Shown here piece by piece: positions 26,182-35,927 of a stretch of DNA of 64,000 nucleotides (within the stretch, counting starts at the first letter, position 1; every line of letters starts with the position of its first letter). Below the pieces are notes generated by a model, which made no database searches, had not been told where the DNA came from, and saw nothing but the letters and a program-made list of their open reading frames with translations. The DNA is from Nostoc sp. PCC 7107 (GTDB lineage Bacteria; Cyanobacteriota; Cyanobacteriia; Cyanobacteriales; Nostocaceae). The stretch lies in assembly GCF_000316625.1 (NCBI RefSeq), contig NC_019676.1, forward strand, positions 5,908,501 through 5,972,500, given 5' to 3'. The position numbers and the translations under genes were made by a program.

Positions 26182-27534
26182 TTAGTACTCTAGGTCTGAT
26201 TCTTCCACAATCGGCAACTCGATGCTGAATTCTGTTCCCCAAGCTGGATCAGATATCATATTAATTCGCCCATTATGGCCGTCAATAATTTGGTAACTAA
26301 TCGACAAGCCTAATCCTGTACCTTGACCGATGGGCTTAGTAGTAAAGAAAGGATTAAATATTTGATGATGAATTTGGGAGGGTATGCCGTTACCGTTATC
26401 CTTGATGCGAATAGTAACGAAGCGATCGCTTAATTTCTCTGTCCGAATCCAGATGCGACTATGATGATTTTGGGTTGATTCTAGCGATGGGCTATGCCCC
26501 GCTGCAAGCGATCGCAATTTTTCCGCTTCTTCTAAAGCATCAATCGCATTATTCAAGATATTCATAAATACTTGATTGAGTTGCCCAGGAGAACAATAAA
26601 CCAAAGGCAATTCATCATATTCTTTAATCACTTCAATCCCACAATGATCAGCGTTAGGGTTGAGGCGACTTTGTAAAATCATCAATGTAGCCTCTAAACC
26701 CTCATGAATATCCACTAGTTTGAATGTTGCTTCGTCTAACCGTGAGAAGTTTCGCAAAGATTTCACAATCTCTGCAATTCGCCGGGAACCCATCTGCATT
26801 GAACAGAGCAATTTTTTGATATCTTCTTTGATAAAATCAAGTTCCAGGGCTGCAATTGACTCCTGAATGACTCGACTGGGATGAGGATATTCTTGCTGAT
26901 AGAGGTCAATTAGTTTGAGTAAATAATCATAATATTCACTGGCGTAACTCAGATTCCCATGAATAAAGCTAATTGGATTATTAATTTCATGGGCGATACC
27001 TGCAACTAACTGTCCTAACCCAGACATCTTTTCTGTTTGCACAGCCTCAAGGGCATTTTGCAGTTTCAGGAGAGTGTGTTTTAAGATTTCATTCGCTTGC
27101 GCCAGTTCTCCCTGAATGCGTTGGCGCTGTTGAATTTCCTTACTTAGCGCATGAATTTTTTGGTTCAGCACAACAAATTCATTTTTCTCGCGCTTTTCTA
27201 ACCGGAGTAAAATTATCGCTGGGCTATGATGCGATCGCGGTTGGATGACTGCACCTTGACTACGGCAAACAATCCCCTCCCCTGCGGATTGGTGGATAGT
27301 AAAAGCGCCCAACATCATTTGACGACATTGGGCGCAAGCTTTAAGATAGTCAGTTACTTTCTCTGGCGAATCGGTGATAAACTCACTCAAATGCTGACCA
27401 ACCAGTGCTTTACTAGTTTTACTAAACAATTTAGTAGCAGCTTGATTGACTGCCAAAATTTCACCTGTGCTAGTTAGAATCAGCATAGGTTCTGGCAAAA
27501 CCTGGGCAAAAGTTAAAAATTGATCAGGTGTCAT
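26182..27534 (-). CDS. PAS-domain sensor histidine kinase
   Basis: A 450-residue soluble histidine kinase. An N-terminal PAS domain (about 5-115, ILTSTGEILAVNQAATKLF) is joined by a coiled coil (about 118-170) to a HisKA domain with the phospho-acceptor His in QLVAGIAHEINNPISFI (about 181). The ATPase domain has N-box NILNNAIDALEE, DNGNGIP and GTGLGLSIS. There is no membrane segment, so it probably senses a cytosolic cue. No response regulator is next to it. The downstream gene on the same strand encodes a Cys-rich regulatory-type protein that could be a partner. Confidence 0.9.
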   Translation of the reverse strand: MTPDQFLTFAQVLPEPMLILTSTGEILAVNQAATKLFSKTSKALVGQHLSEFITDSPEKVTDYLKACAQCRQMMLGAFTIHQSAGEGIVCRSQGAVIQPRSHHSPAIILLRLEKREKNEFVVLNQKIHALSKEIQQRQRIQGELAQANEILKHTLLKLQNALEAVQTEKMSGLGQLVAGIAHEINNPISFIHGNLSYASEYYDYLLKLIDLYQQEYPHPSRVIQESIAALELDFIKEDIKKLLCSMQMGSRRIAEIVKSLRNFSRLDEATFKLVDIHEGLEATLMILQSRLNPNADHCGIEVIKEYDELPLVYCSPGQLNQVFMNILNNAIDALEEAEKLRSLAAGHSPSLESTQNHHSRIWIRTEKLSDRFVTIRIKDNGNGIPSQIHHQIFNPFFTTKPIGQGTGLGLSISYQIIDGHNGRINMISDPAWGTEFSIELPIVEESDLEY

Positions 27535-27647
27535 GTTGAGGTATTGCAGCAGGATCTATGCTATTGCACGGAATACTAACAGAGTAAACATCAAAAGACT
27601 CAGCCATACTTCAGGGAAGCAACTTCAGCCGAAACATATTACTGATA

Positions 27648-28184
27648 CTAGACTTTAAAGTATTCTTGTCCAGCAAACTCCTCTACTTCTGCACTTGGTT
27701 TGAGATGAATAATCACTGTGCATTCCTTTGCACCTCTAGCGATTGTGTCTTTTAACTCGACTCTTGCATAACCGAGATTATCCGCTGCGATCGCACCAAA
27801 TATATTTGATGTCATCACACACATAGCTTCGCGCCCTTCTACCTGTTCCGCAAAGGGACATCTGCGATTGCCTAAAACTATTTTCTCGTCACTTTCTTCA
27901 ATTACATAAAAGTCTCCTTGAATCCGGCGTTTCCAATCTACAAGCACTGCTGTAACCTGCTCACGCGAAAGATTGGATAGTTGCAAGCCGTTATGATATA
28001 TCTCGTTGACATACTGACCAGTTCGATAACCAACTACATTCAAAAATCCTGCTGCTTCTTCAATACCAACCACATCTTGTAAAGTTCCCGCCAATTCTCG
28101 AATGATAGTCCGCAGAAACTGATCACGTTCTATCGGTAATTCTAAAGATGTTATCTCGTCATTGAGCAAAGATGTTTGAATCAT
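27648..28184 (-). CDS. Methanogen-output-domain-like (V4R/MetOD1-type) regulatory protein
   Basis: A protein of about 178 residues. The middle and C-terminal parts (GFLNVVGYRTGQYVNEIY, RRCPFAEQVEGREAMCVMTSN, KECTVIIHLKP) have Cys residues in the order seen in small-ligand or metal-binding output domains of the MetOD1/V4R type. The exact family name is a tentative recollection. The ATG at 28184 is chosen; the longer frame would start with TTG. It is upstream of and co-oriented with the PAS histidine kinase gene, so a shared signalling role is plausible. Confidence 0.65.
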   Translation of the reverse strand: MIQTSLLNDEITSLELPIERDQFLRTIIRELAGTLQDVVGIEEAAGFLNVVGYRTGQYVNEIYHNGLQLSNLSREQVTAVLVDWKRRIQGDFYVIEESDEKIVLGNRRCPFAEQVEGREAMCVMTSNIFGAIAADNLGYARVELKDTIARGAKECTVIIHLKPSAEVEEFAGQEYFKV

Positions 28185-28356
28185 GATGGAGTTATTCCCT
28201 GGATATCTACGTAGAAGAATCTTCAATCGCAATGTATTAGAGGAAAATCAGTGAAATATCAAAATCTCTTCCTTTAGTACCATTGACACCTAACTAAGAG
28301 TAGTTTTCCCTTACTAGTTACAAAACTCACATCAACAGTGAATAATTTATCTAATT

Positions 28357-28926
28357 TCAACTGGTTTCAACATTCTCGGAATTTATAAATGCCTTGTAGG
28401 CTTCAATTTTACTAGCCAACCGTGCCGCCAAAAACGGACTTGCATCTTTCAAAGCTGCATAAATCTGCATAGCTTCTTCTCTGTATTTGACAATTTTTTC
28501 TTGATTCCAGTAATGTGGTGGTGCTTGGAGATTCGTGATTCTATCTGCCAACTTTACCATCCAGACTTCTGGCAGCTGTTGTTTTATCCTGGTTAAACTA
28601 TCATCCATTTGCAGATGTTTTGCCAAACTATTATCTTTAGTTAATGCCAGTACACCTTGGGCGACTGCTTCACCAAACTCAGCTTTAATTTGCTCAAAAG
28701 TTGTATCAGTGTCTTCGATTGTGTCATGCAAAATTGCACATTGAACTGCCAAATCAGCGTCAGCCACGGTTTCCACGCTTAAAGCTGCAATTATTTCCAT
28801 ACTCACAAAACTCAGGTGCATGATATAAGGCAGTTCTGAACCTGGCATCTTCTGATTTTGATGGGCGATCGCCGCAAATTTATAAGCCCTTATATAACTT
28901 TCTTGTGACCAGTTTTGGATATTCAT
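28357..28926 (-). CDS. HD-domain protein, SpoT/MESH1-like (p)ppGpp hydrolase
   Basis: A 189-residue single-domain HD hydrolase. The metal ligands are in ELPYIMHLSFV (His) and CAILHDTIEDTDTTF (HD and the ED pair), as in the hydrolase half of RelA/SpoT and in small alarmone hydrolases. KLADRITNLQ near the C-terminal half is also conserved. It would degrade (p)ppGpp or a related nucleotide in the cytosol. No synthetase domain is attached. It is monocistronic. Confidence 0.88.
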   Translation of the reverse strand: MNIQNWSQESYIRAYKFAAIAHQNQKMPGSELPYIMHLSFVSMEIIAALSVETVADADLAVQCAILHDTIEDTDTTFEQIKAEFGEAVAQGVLALTKDNSLAKHLQMDDSLTRIKQQLPEVWMVKLADRITNLQAPPHYWNQEKIVKYREEAMQIYAALKDASPFLAARLASKIEAYKAFINSENVETS

Positions 28927-28968
28927 ATCAAAAATTATAAATCTAATATTTAATTTACGTAAAAACTC

Positions 28969-29002
28969 AGATACCCGACTTCTTTAAAGAAGTCGGGTAT
29001 CT
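28969..29002. terminator. Perfect 34-base palindrome (CCCGACTT...AAGTCGGG)
   Basis: AGATACCCGACTTCTTT followed directly by its exact complement, 17 + 17 bases. It lies 31 bases after the stop of the PEP-CTERM protein gene and just before the start of the HD gene, so it would end leftward transcripts. Member of a six-copy family in this window. Confidence 0.8.
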
Positions 29003-29032
29003 TGCTTATCAGAAATAATTGAAGCTTGCTGA

Positions 29033-30205
29033 CTAAATTTTCTCCCCAGTAATGGCTGACTTAGCAAATAATCGATTACGGCGAGAAAAACCAAATAAAC
29101 CAACTACAAAAAGTAGCCCCATCACAGTACTTGGTTCTGGTACTGTAGTTGAAACAGGCGGTTCTGGATTTGGCTCAGTTGGAGTTACAGGTGTTTCCGG
29201 AGTAGGGGTAGTTGGAGTTACAGGTGTTTCAGGAGTGGCATTAGTTGGAGTTACAGGTGTTTCCGGAGTAGGATTAGTTGGAGTTACAGGTGTTTCAGGT
29301 GTTTCGGGAGTAGGGGTAGTTGGAGTTTCAGGTGTTTCAGGCTGTGGCTTGGGTACGCTGGGTAAGTTACCAGCAAACTGAGTATTATGAAACTCACCAC
29401 TACCAGATAAAGAAGAAGCAACTAAAGTTCCTTCTACATTCCCGTTATTAAATTGGACATTAGCTTTGGTTGCAAGTACACTACCGTAGAACGAGAAACC
29501 AGTTGTTTTGACTTGAGTTGCATCAACAAAGTTAAACAAAATATTTTGCTTATTGAGACCATTAAAATTGAGTCCAAAGTTACTAATGTTGACGCTATTA
29601 CCTAAAATATTAAAAATTACTGTAGAATTACTACCTACTCCAGCAATATTCAGATAAGTACTGTTAGAAAACTGTGAACCATCAATAGTAAAAATATTTA
29701 AATCACTATTGTTACCCTGGAGATAAATTCCACCCCATTTATACTCTGTATTACCTGTAGAACTTAAACCACCTAAAGATTCAGAAAGATAAGTTAATTC
29801 TTGACGGGCTGTCTCAAAATTAAGCGGTGTACCTGAACTAACACCACAGTTTGAAGAACAGTTAAAATTCACAGAAGTTTTAACACTACCACCGACAACC
29901 GCATTACCACCAAAAACTTGACCACCGTTGTAGGTTAAATCTCCACCTACAATCAATCTAGTATCTGTACCATTAGAATTAGCTAGACGGTCAGCAATAC
30001 CAAAATTGCTGAATGTAGCATTACCACCAACAGCTACACGGCCTTCAGAATCAGAACTTTGATTCATGTCTCCGAACACGAAGACATTATAATCTTGCGC
30101 GACTCCCAAATTAACAGCCATAGCTGGTTCTATTAAACTCGCTATGGTAACTGTTGCTAGAGACAGAGGAATCAATGCAAATGTTGTTTTGTGTCTTTTC
30201 GACAT
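29033..30205 (-). CDS. Choice-of-anchor A domain protein with PEP-CTERM sorting signal
   Basis: A 390-residue exported protein. A signal peptide (about 1-30, ending EPAMA) is followed by a choice-of-anchor A domain (about 31-280: NVFVFGDMNQSSDSEGRVAVGGNATF and similar beta-rich segments; 20 residues shown at most here are FVFGDMNQSSDSEGRVAVGG). Residues about 282-350 are a Pro/Thr/Glu repeat, and the end has VPEPSTVMGLLFVVGLFGFS followed by basic residues, the PEP-CTERM signal for exosortase-dependent sorting. It is likely a surface or matrix protein. No exosortase gene is in the window. Confidence 0.9.
   Translation of the reverse strand: MSKRHKTTFALIPLSLATVTIASLIEPAMAVNLGVAQDYNVFVFGDMNQSSDSEGRVAVGGNATFSNFGIADRLANSNGTDTRLIVGGDLTYNGGQVFGGNAVVGGSVKTSVNFNCSSNCGVSSGTPLNFETARQELTYLSESLGGLSSTGNTEYKWGGIYLQGNNSDLNIFTIDGSQFSNSTYLNIAGVGSNSTVIFNILGNSVNISNFGLNFNGLNKQNILFNFVDATQVKTTGFSFYGSVLATKANVQFNNGNVEGTLVASSLSGSGEFHNTQFAGNLPSVPKPQPETPETPTTPTPETPETPVTPTNPTPETPVTPTNATPETPVTPTTPTPETPVTPTEPNPEPPVSTTVPEPSTVMGLLFVVGLFGFSRRNRLFAKSAITGEKI
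29160..29345. repeat. Coding tandem repeat (Pro-Glu-Thr-Pro-Val-Thr-Pro-Thr)
   Basis: A unit of about 36-39 bases (GGAGTTACAGGTGTTTC on the plus strand) is repeated about five times inside the PEP-CTERM protein gene, giving the PETPVTPT linker between the folded domain and the sorting signal. Copy number is likely to vary between strains. Confidence 0.85.
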
Positions 30206-30647
<442 letters not shown>

Positions 30648-30676
30648 TTGACATTACATACACTATATATTACATT
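30648..30676 (+). promoter_or_regulatory. Candidate sigma-70-type promoter of the RNA/Ro60 locus
   Basis: TTGACA at 30648-30653 and TACATT at 30671-30676 are separated by 17 bases. Transcription would start near 30684, about 36 bases before the first tRNA-like element. The -35 is perfect and the -10 matches four of six positions. Confidence 0.5.
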
Positions 30677-30719
30677 TGTAGTACAAAGATAACAACCCAG
30701 TTCAAAATTATCAAAACTT

Positions 30720-30928
30720 GGGTCTGTAGCTCTAACGGTAGAGTTCCCGGATTCCACTTGTGTCCTAACAGAAGAAGCTTACATACTTGCTCAATAGTAG
30801 AGCGATCGTCTTGAGAACGATAAGTGCAGGTGCGATTCCTGCGTGTGTCACCACAGCTTTTTCAACTTACACGAGGAGTGAGTGCAACTCTCACAGGGAG
30901 GGTATCGGTTCAATTCCGATCAGATCCA
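30720..30928 (+). ncRNA. tRNA-like cloverleaf with an RNA module inserted in its anticodon region
   Basis: A tRNA fold split by an insertion. GGGTCTG (30720-30726) pairs with CAGATCC (30921-30927) as a 7-bp acceptor stem with one G-U. TA and a D arm follow (GCTC, loop TAACGGTA with GG, GAGT). The T arm is ATCGG / TTCAATT / CCGAT at 30904-30920. TTCCC (30744-30748) and GGGAG (30896-30900) can form the anticodon stem. In place of an anticodon loop there are about 145 bases: Y-like module 1 (30757-30875) and a 17-base hairpin GTGAG/CTCAC at 30878-30894. CCA is not encoded. It is too small for, and does not resemble, a group I intron. This is an RNA structure read by eye and not tested by folding software. 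Confidence 0.65.
30757..30875 (+). ncRNA. Y-RNA-like module 1 with a tRNA-like payload (anticodon UGA)
   Basis: Scaffold: outer stem CTTGTGT (30757) with ACACGAG (30869), internal loop CCTAAC / AACTT, inner stem GAAGAAGCT with AGCTTTTTC, then TACATAC. Payload: TACATAC (30780-30786) pairs with GTGTGT (30843-30848) as an acceptor stem; D arm GCTC/GAGC; anticodon arm ATCGT, loop CTTGAGA, ACGAT (anticodon TGA with U33); variable AAGT; T arm GCAGG/CCTGC; then A and CCA. The D loop lacks GG and the T loop is TGCGATT, so it is a mimic and not a standard tRNA. The acceptor end is joined to the Y-like stem, leaving the anticodon loop exposed at the far end. Confidence 0.75.
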
Positions 30929-30936
30929 TTAAATAA

Positions 30937-31164
<228 letters not shown>

Positions 31165-31178
31165 AGACCCTAACTAAC

Positions 31179-31361
31179 TTCCGTGTCCTAACCTAAAAAG
31201 CATACATACACATTGATAACGGCTCTAAGGTAGTAAAATTCGAGCGATCGAACTAGCGAAACATGATTTCTAAGTCTCTTGCAGATTTAGCGTGCGTGTC
31301 CACTGCCAATATTTGGTAAGAACGGCCGTAGTTGTAAAAAGCTTTTTGAACTTGCACGGAA
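31179..31361 (+). ncRNA. Y-RNA-like module 2 carrying a permuted 23S rRNA helix 68-69-70 mimic
   Basis: Scaffold: TTCCGTG (31179-31185) pairs with CACGGAA (31355-31361); internal loop CCTAAC / AACTT; inner stem AAAAAGC (31195) with GCTTTTT (31341); box ATACATAC. Payload: the 5' half contains GATAACGGCTCTAAGGTAGT followed by AAAATTC, close to the 23S segment AACGGUCCUAAGGUAGCGAA behind helix 69. The 3' half ends GGTAAGAACGGCCGTAGTTG, close to the 23S segment just before the helix 69 loop. In 23S the second segment comes first, so the mimic is circularly permuted with the helix 69 loop opened onto the Y-like stem (ACGGC pairs GCCGT). Internal hairpins are at 31239-31252 (GCGA tetraloop) and 31270-31290. 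Confidence 0.75.
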
Positions 31362-31374
31362 TTATTTAAACTTT

Positions 31375-31514
31375 ATTCCGCGCCCTAACTTGTAAAGCCT
31401 ACACACTATCCAGCAATGGATATACAGGTTCGATTCCTGTCGCTCCCGCTCATGGGAGCGTAGCCAAAATGGTAAAGGCAATTGTTAAAACTGCTTTGCT
31501 AACTTGTGCGGAAT
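31375..31514 (+). ncRNA. Y-RNA-like module 3 carrying a circularly permuted tRNA-like fold
   Basis: Scaffold: ATTCCGCGC (31375) with GTGCGGAAT (31506-31514), CCTAAC / AACTT, inner stem GTAAAGC with GCTTTGC, box CTACACAC. Payload in order: anticodon 3' strand GCAAT (31413), T arm ACAGG / TTCGATT / CCTGT (31424-31440), acceptor CGCTCCC (31441-31447), six-base loop GCTCAT, acceptor GGGAGCG (31454-31460), TA, D arm GCC / AAAATGGTAAA / GGC, anticodon 5' strand ATTGT (31481). The 3' half of the tRNA precedes the 5' half, the acceptor end is sealed by a hairpin loop, and the Y-like stem leaves from the anticodon loop. The acceptor stem is a perfect 7 bp. Confidence 0.75.
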
Positions 31515-31574
31515 TCCAATAATTGAAATTGTATTTAACCAAAACATTCATTCAATCATAGAGAGGTGAGTTCA

Positions 31575-32367
<793 letters not shown>

Positions 32368-32375
32368 AATTTTCC

Positions 32376-32501
<126 letters not shown>

Positions 32502-32515
32502 AATTTTATTCAATT

Positions 32516-32627
32516 GGTAGTTGTTGCCGCGCCCCGATCGCAGAAGCTTACATAACTCTGAATCAGTTATATACAATGCTTCTGGAACTTGCGCGGTGAC
32601 TTTATCGCCCCGCGTGCAACATCTACC
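32516..32627 (+). ncRNA. Y-RNA-like module 5 with an anticodon-arm-like hairpin
   Basis: Scaffold: GTTGCCGCGC (32523) with GCGCGGTGAC (32591-32600), internal loop CCCGATCG / GAACTT, inner stem CAGAAGC with GCTTCTG (perfect 7 bp), then TTACATA. The payload is only one hairpin, ATAACT / loop CTGAATC / AGTTAT at 32552-32570, the size of an anticodon arm with U33 and GAA in the anticodon position. A further competing or enclosing stem pairs GGTAGTTGTTGC (32516-32527) with GCAACATCTACC (32616-32627), 11 of 12 positions, so the RNA could switch between two outer stems. It is the smallest module and lies just upstream of the Ro60-like gene. Confidence 0.65.
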
Positions 32628-32652
32628 TCCTGCAATTTTGGATATACATTGC

Positions 32653-34135
<1,483 letters not shown>

Positions 34136-34195
34136 TTTTTAAAGTATGGTAATGCTTACTATGATTAATAATAAGCATTGCCCACTTTTTAGATT

Positions 34196-35023
34196 TTAAC
34201 TATTTGTGTTTTGCTCAAGCCAAGCAATTAAATCAGATACATTTGCAAAGTCTAAAAAATCTTCTCCTAAACTTTCCAACTGTTCAGTAGATAATCCTTG
34301 GACACGTTCAAGTATGACAGAATTTATCTGACCAAACCGTCTATTAATAAGACGTAAAGTATATTTCAAAGCTTCCTTTTTTTCTCCTTTCTGCAAAATA
34401 TCTTGATAAATTACTGACTCTTGCATAACATCCTCCCGCAATAATTGACGAATAAAATCCTTTTGAAACTTTAACCCGGCTAAAATTTCTGTGTAAGCGG
34501 TGGTATTTTGTCTAGTCTCGATATCTGAAATTTTAGCAATTTCCTCGGCAACCTGGGATAATAAGGTTTGCGGTGAATTTGTGAGGGTTAACGGCGCTAA
34601 AGGTAATAACGCGAGATTGCTAAGAAATAGTGCTGAATCTTGCTCCCACATTCTGATAACTCGATAACGGTGGGTTGTGACTTCGCTGACAAATTCCTCC
34701 GTAAAAGCAATTTCGTCACTTGTCTCTTGCAAGAAAATCACTACTTGTGTGATGGGAACTTGATATTTACGTGTTAATCTCACGTAATAATCTAGCATCC
34801 TCAGCGCAATTGGTTTTTGCGATTTGACACTAGTTTGAAATTCCAGATGCAGGATGCGATTTTCTGTTTGTAAGAATGTTACTGAGTCTGCGCGTATGGG
34901 TTCGATGCTTAATTCAGTTTTTAAAATTTCAATTTTTTGCGGTTCTTGATTTAATAGCCAACGCGCAAAATCAAAGGGATATTGTTCTGCGAGTATTTTG
35001 CACAGGTTATCATATTCTGCCAT
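34196..35023 (-). CDS. Rpn-family PD-(D/E)XK nuclease/putative transposase
   Basis: A 275-residue protein of the Rpn/DUF4351 type common in cyanobacteria. The nuclease core shows the Asp in EPIRADSVTFL and the ExQ-like motif in ILHLEFQTSVKSQKPIALRM, followed by YQVPITQVVIFL. The C-terminal part (ALKYTLRLINRRFGQINSVI, LSTEQLESLGEDFLDF) matches the DUF4351 tail. Related proteins stimulate recombination in vivo. It is on the opposite strand, between the Ro60-like gene and RNA module 6, and looks like a later insertion into the locus. Confidence 0.87.
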   Translation of the reverse strand: MAEYDNLCKILAEQYPFDFARWLLNQEPQKIEILKTELSIEPIRADSVTFLQTENRILHLEFQTSVKSQKPIALRMLDYYVRLTRKYQVPITQVVIFLQETSDEIAFTEEFVSEVTTHRYRVIRMWEQDSALFLSNLALLPLAPLTLTNSPQTLLSQVAEEIAKISDIETRQNTTAYTEILAGLKFQKDFIRQLLREDVMQESVIYQDILQKGEKKEALKYTLRLINRRFGQINSVILERVQGLSTEQLESLGEDFLDFANVSDLIAWLEQNTNS

Positions 35024-35088
35024 CTAAACAATGAAGCTTGATTTTATTGGTTATTTTATCTGAAATTGGTTTTTTAACAATATCTCAA

Positions 35089-35117
35089 TTAACATCTCTA
35101 ATATATTGTAGTATATT
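35089..35117 (+). promoter_or_regulatory. Candidate promoter for RNA module 6
   Basis: TTAACA (35089-35094) and TATATT (35112-35117) are 17 bases apart, with no start codon following. The predicted start, near 35125, falls exactly at the first base of the module 6 outer stem. A second TATATTGTAG copy is adjacent. Confidence 0.6.
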
Positions 35118-35125
35118 GTAGTATA

Positions 35126-35338
35126 AATCCGGCGTGACCTAACTTGTGGAGCCTACATACTAGTACGAGAGGAAAAGTAACACTGTCAAATCAGTGGGCG
35201 TTTGTGAATAAGGAGTGCGAAAAACCTGGAAAGTAGGCTTGAAAGTAGCCATCTTTTAAAGAGTGTGTAACAACTCACCAGCGGAGTTCCTTTAGTAACT
35301 GAGAAAACGCAATGCTCCACAAACTTGCACGCGGGATT
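35126..35338 (+). ncRNA. Y-RNA-like module 6 carrying sarcin-ricin loop and GTPase-centre mimics
   Basis: Scaffold: AATCCGGCGTG (35126) with CACGCGGGATT (35328-35338), one G-G mismatch; internal loop CCTAAC / AACTT; inner stem TTGTGGAGC with GCTCCACAA (perfect 9 bp); box CTACATAC. Payload 1: CTAGTACGAGAGGA at 35160-35173 is identical to the bacterial 23S sarcin-ricin loop. Payload 2: 35225-35283 matches the 23S helix 42-44 region that binds L11 and the elongation factors; blocks such as TAGCCATC, TTTAAAGA, GTGTAACAACTCACCAG and GGCTTGAAAG line up with the rRNA sequence. The two payloads are separate helices in one RNA, connected by a CACTG/CAGTG hairpin and a GCGTTT/AAACGC stem. It has its own promoter. 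Confidence 0.8.
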
Positions 35339-35363
35339 GGACAACTATCTTCATAAAAACAAG

Positions 35364-35392
35364 ATCCCCGACTTTGTTAAAAAGTCGGGGAT
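35364..35392. terminator. CCCCGACTT...AAGTCGGGG palindrome after module 6
   Basis: ATCCCCGACTTT and its complement surround a 4-5-base loop. It lies 25 bases after RNA module 6 and 36 bases after the end of the convergent membrane protein gene, so it can end both transcripts. Confidence 0.8.
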
Positions 35393-35427
35393 ATGAAACC
35401 TACAGATTAACAAATTCACACTTTATT

Positions 35428-35808
35428 TTAAGTCTTTGATTTTAATATTTGTATCGCTTTAAAGCCTTCTATAGTCTGACTTAAAAATAACATGGGAATA
35501 GCCAAGCCAAAAGGTTTACCTGTTTGAATCAAATTGTAAATAGCAGTTAACACATTTAGCGACATCAATCCTACTGCAATACCTAATGCAATTTGCGATT
35601 TACGCTGCACAAAAAAACCTAGAAATAGATACAGCAAACCAAAAAACAAAAAGCCAATTCCCAATATTAAATAATCAGGGAATCGATTACTAAAAATAAA
35701 AGCTAATATGCTGAAAAAAATGCACAGGACTCCAACTGCATAAACTGCACGGTAAGCAGATGCTAACTTTTTTTTAGACTCTGATAATTGTTGTATTTCT
35801 GAAGTCAT
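35428..35808 (-). CDS. Small membrane protein, function unknown
   Basis: A 126-residue protein with four predicted membrane helices (about 20-40, 47-67, 73-93 and 98-118), for example VGVLCIFFSILAFIFS and LGIGFLFFGLLYLFLGFF. There is no signal peptide and no recognised domain. It is on the opposite strand between module 6 and the 276-aa gene, so it may be unrelated to the RNA system. Confidence 0.75.
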   Translation of the reverse strand: MTSEIQQLSESKKKLASAYRAVYAVGVLCIFFSILAFIFSNRFPDYLILGIGFLFFGLLYLFLGFFVQRKSQIALGIAVGLMSLNVLTAIYNLIQTGKPFGLAIPMLFLSQTIEGFKAIQILKSKT

Positions 35809-35927
35809 AATTGTTACTTTTATTGTGCAAATAAGCGTATTCTGTTAGTCGCCAAAAAGTGCTATGTTTTTTATATACTTAATCTAAATAAAAAGCTTAT
35901 GTAATTATGCGTAATAGTGGATAAATT

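Noticed and set aside
30720-30928. A standard tRNA gene with a group I intron
   Set aside because: The insert is about 145 bases, lacks group I core elements, and matches the Y-like scaffold found five more times in the locus.
35126-35338. Fragment of a degraded 23S rRNA gene
   Set aside because: The sarcin-ricin and helix 42-44 segments are far apart and in the other order in 23S rRNA, and they sit inside a perfectly paired scaffold with its own promoter.
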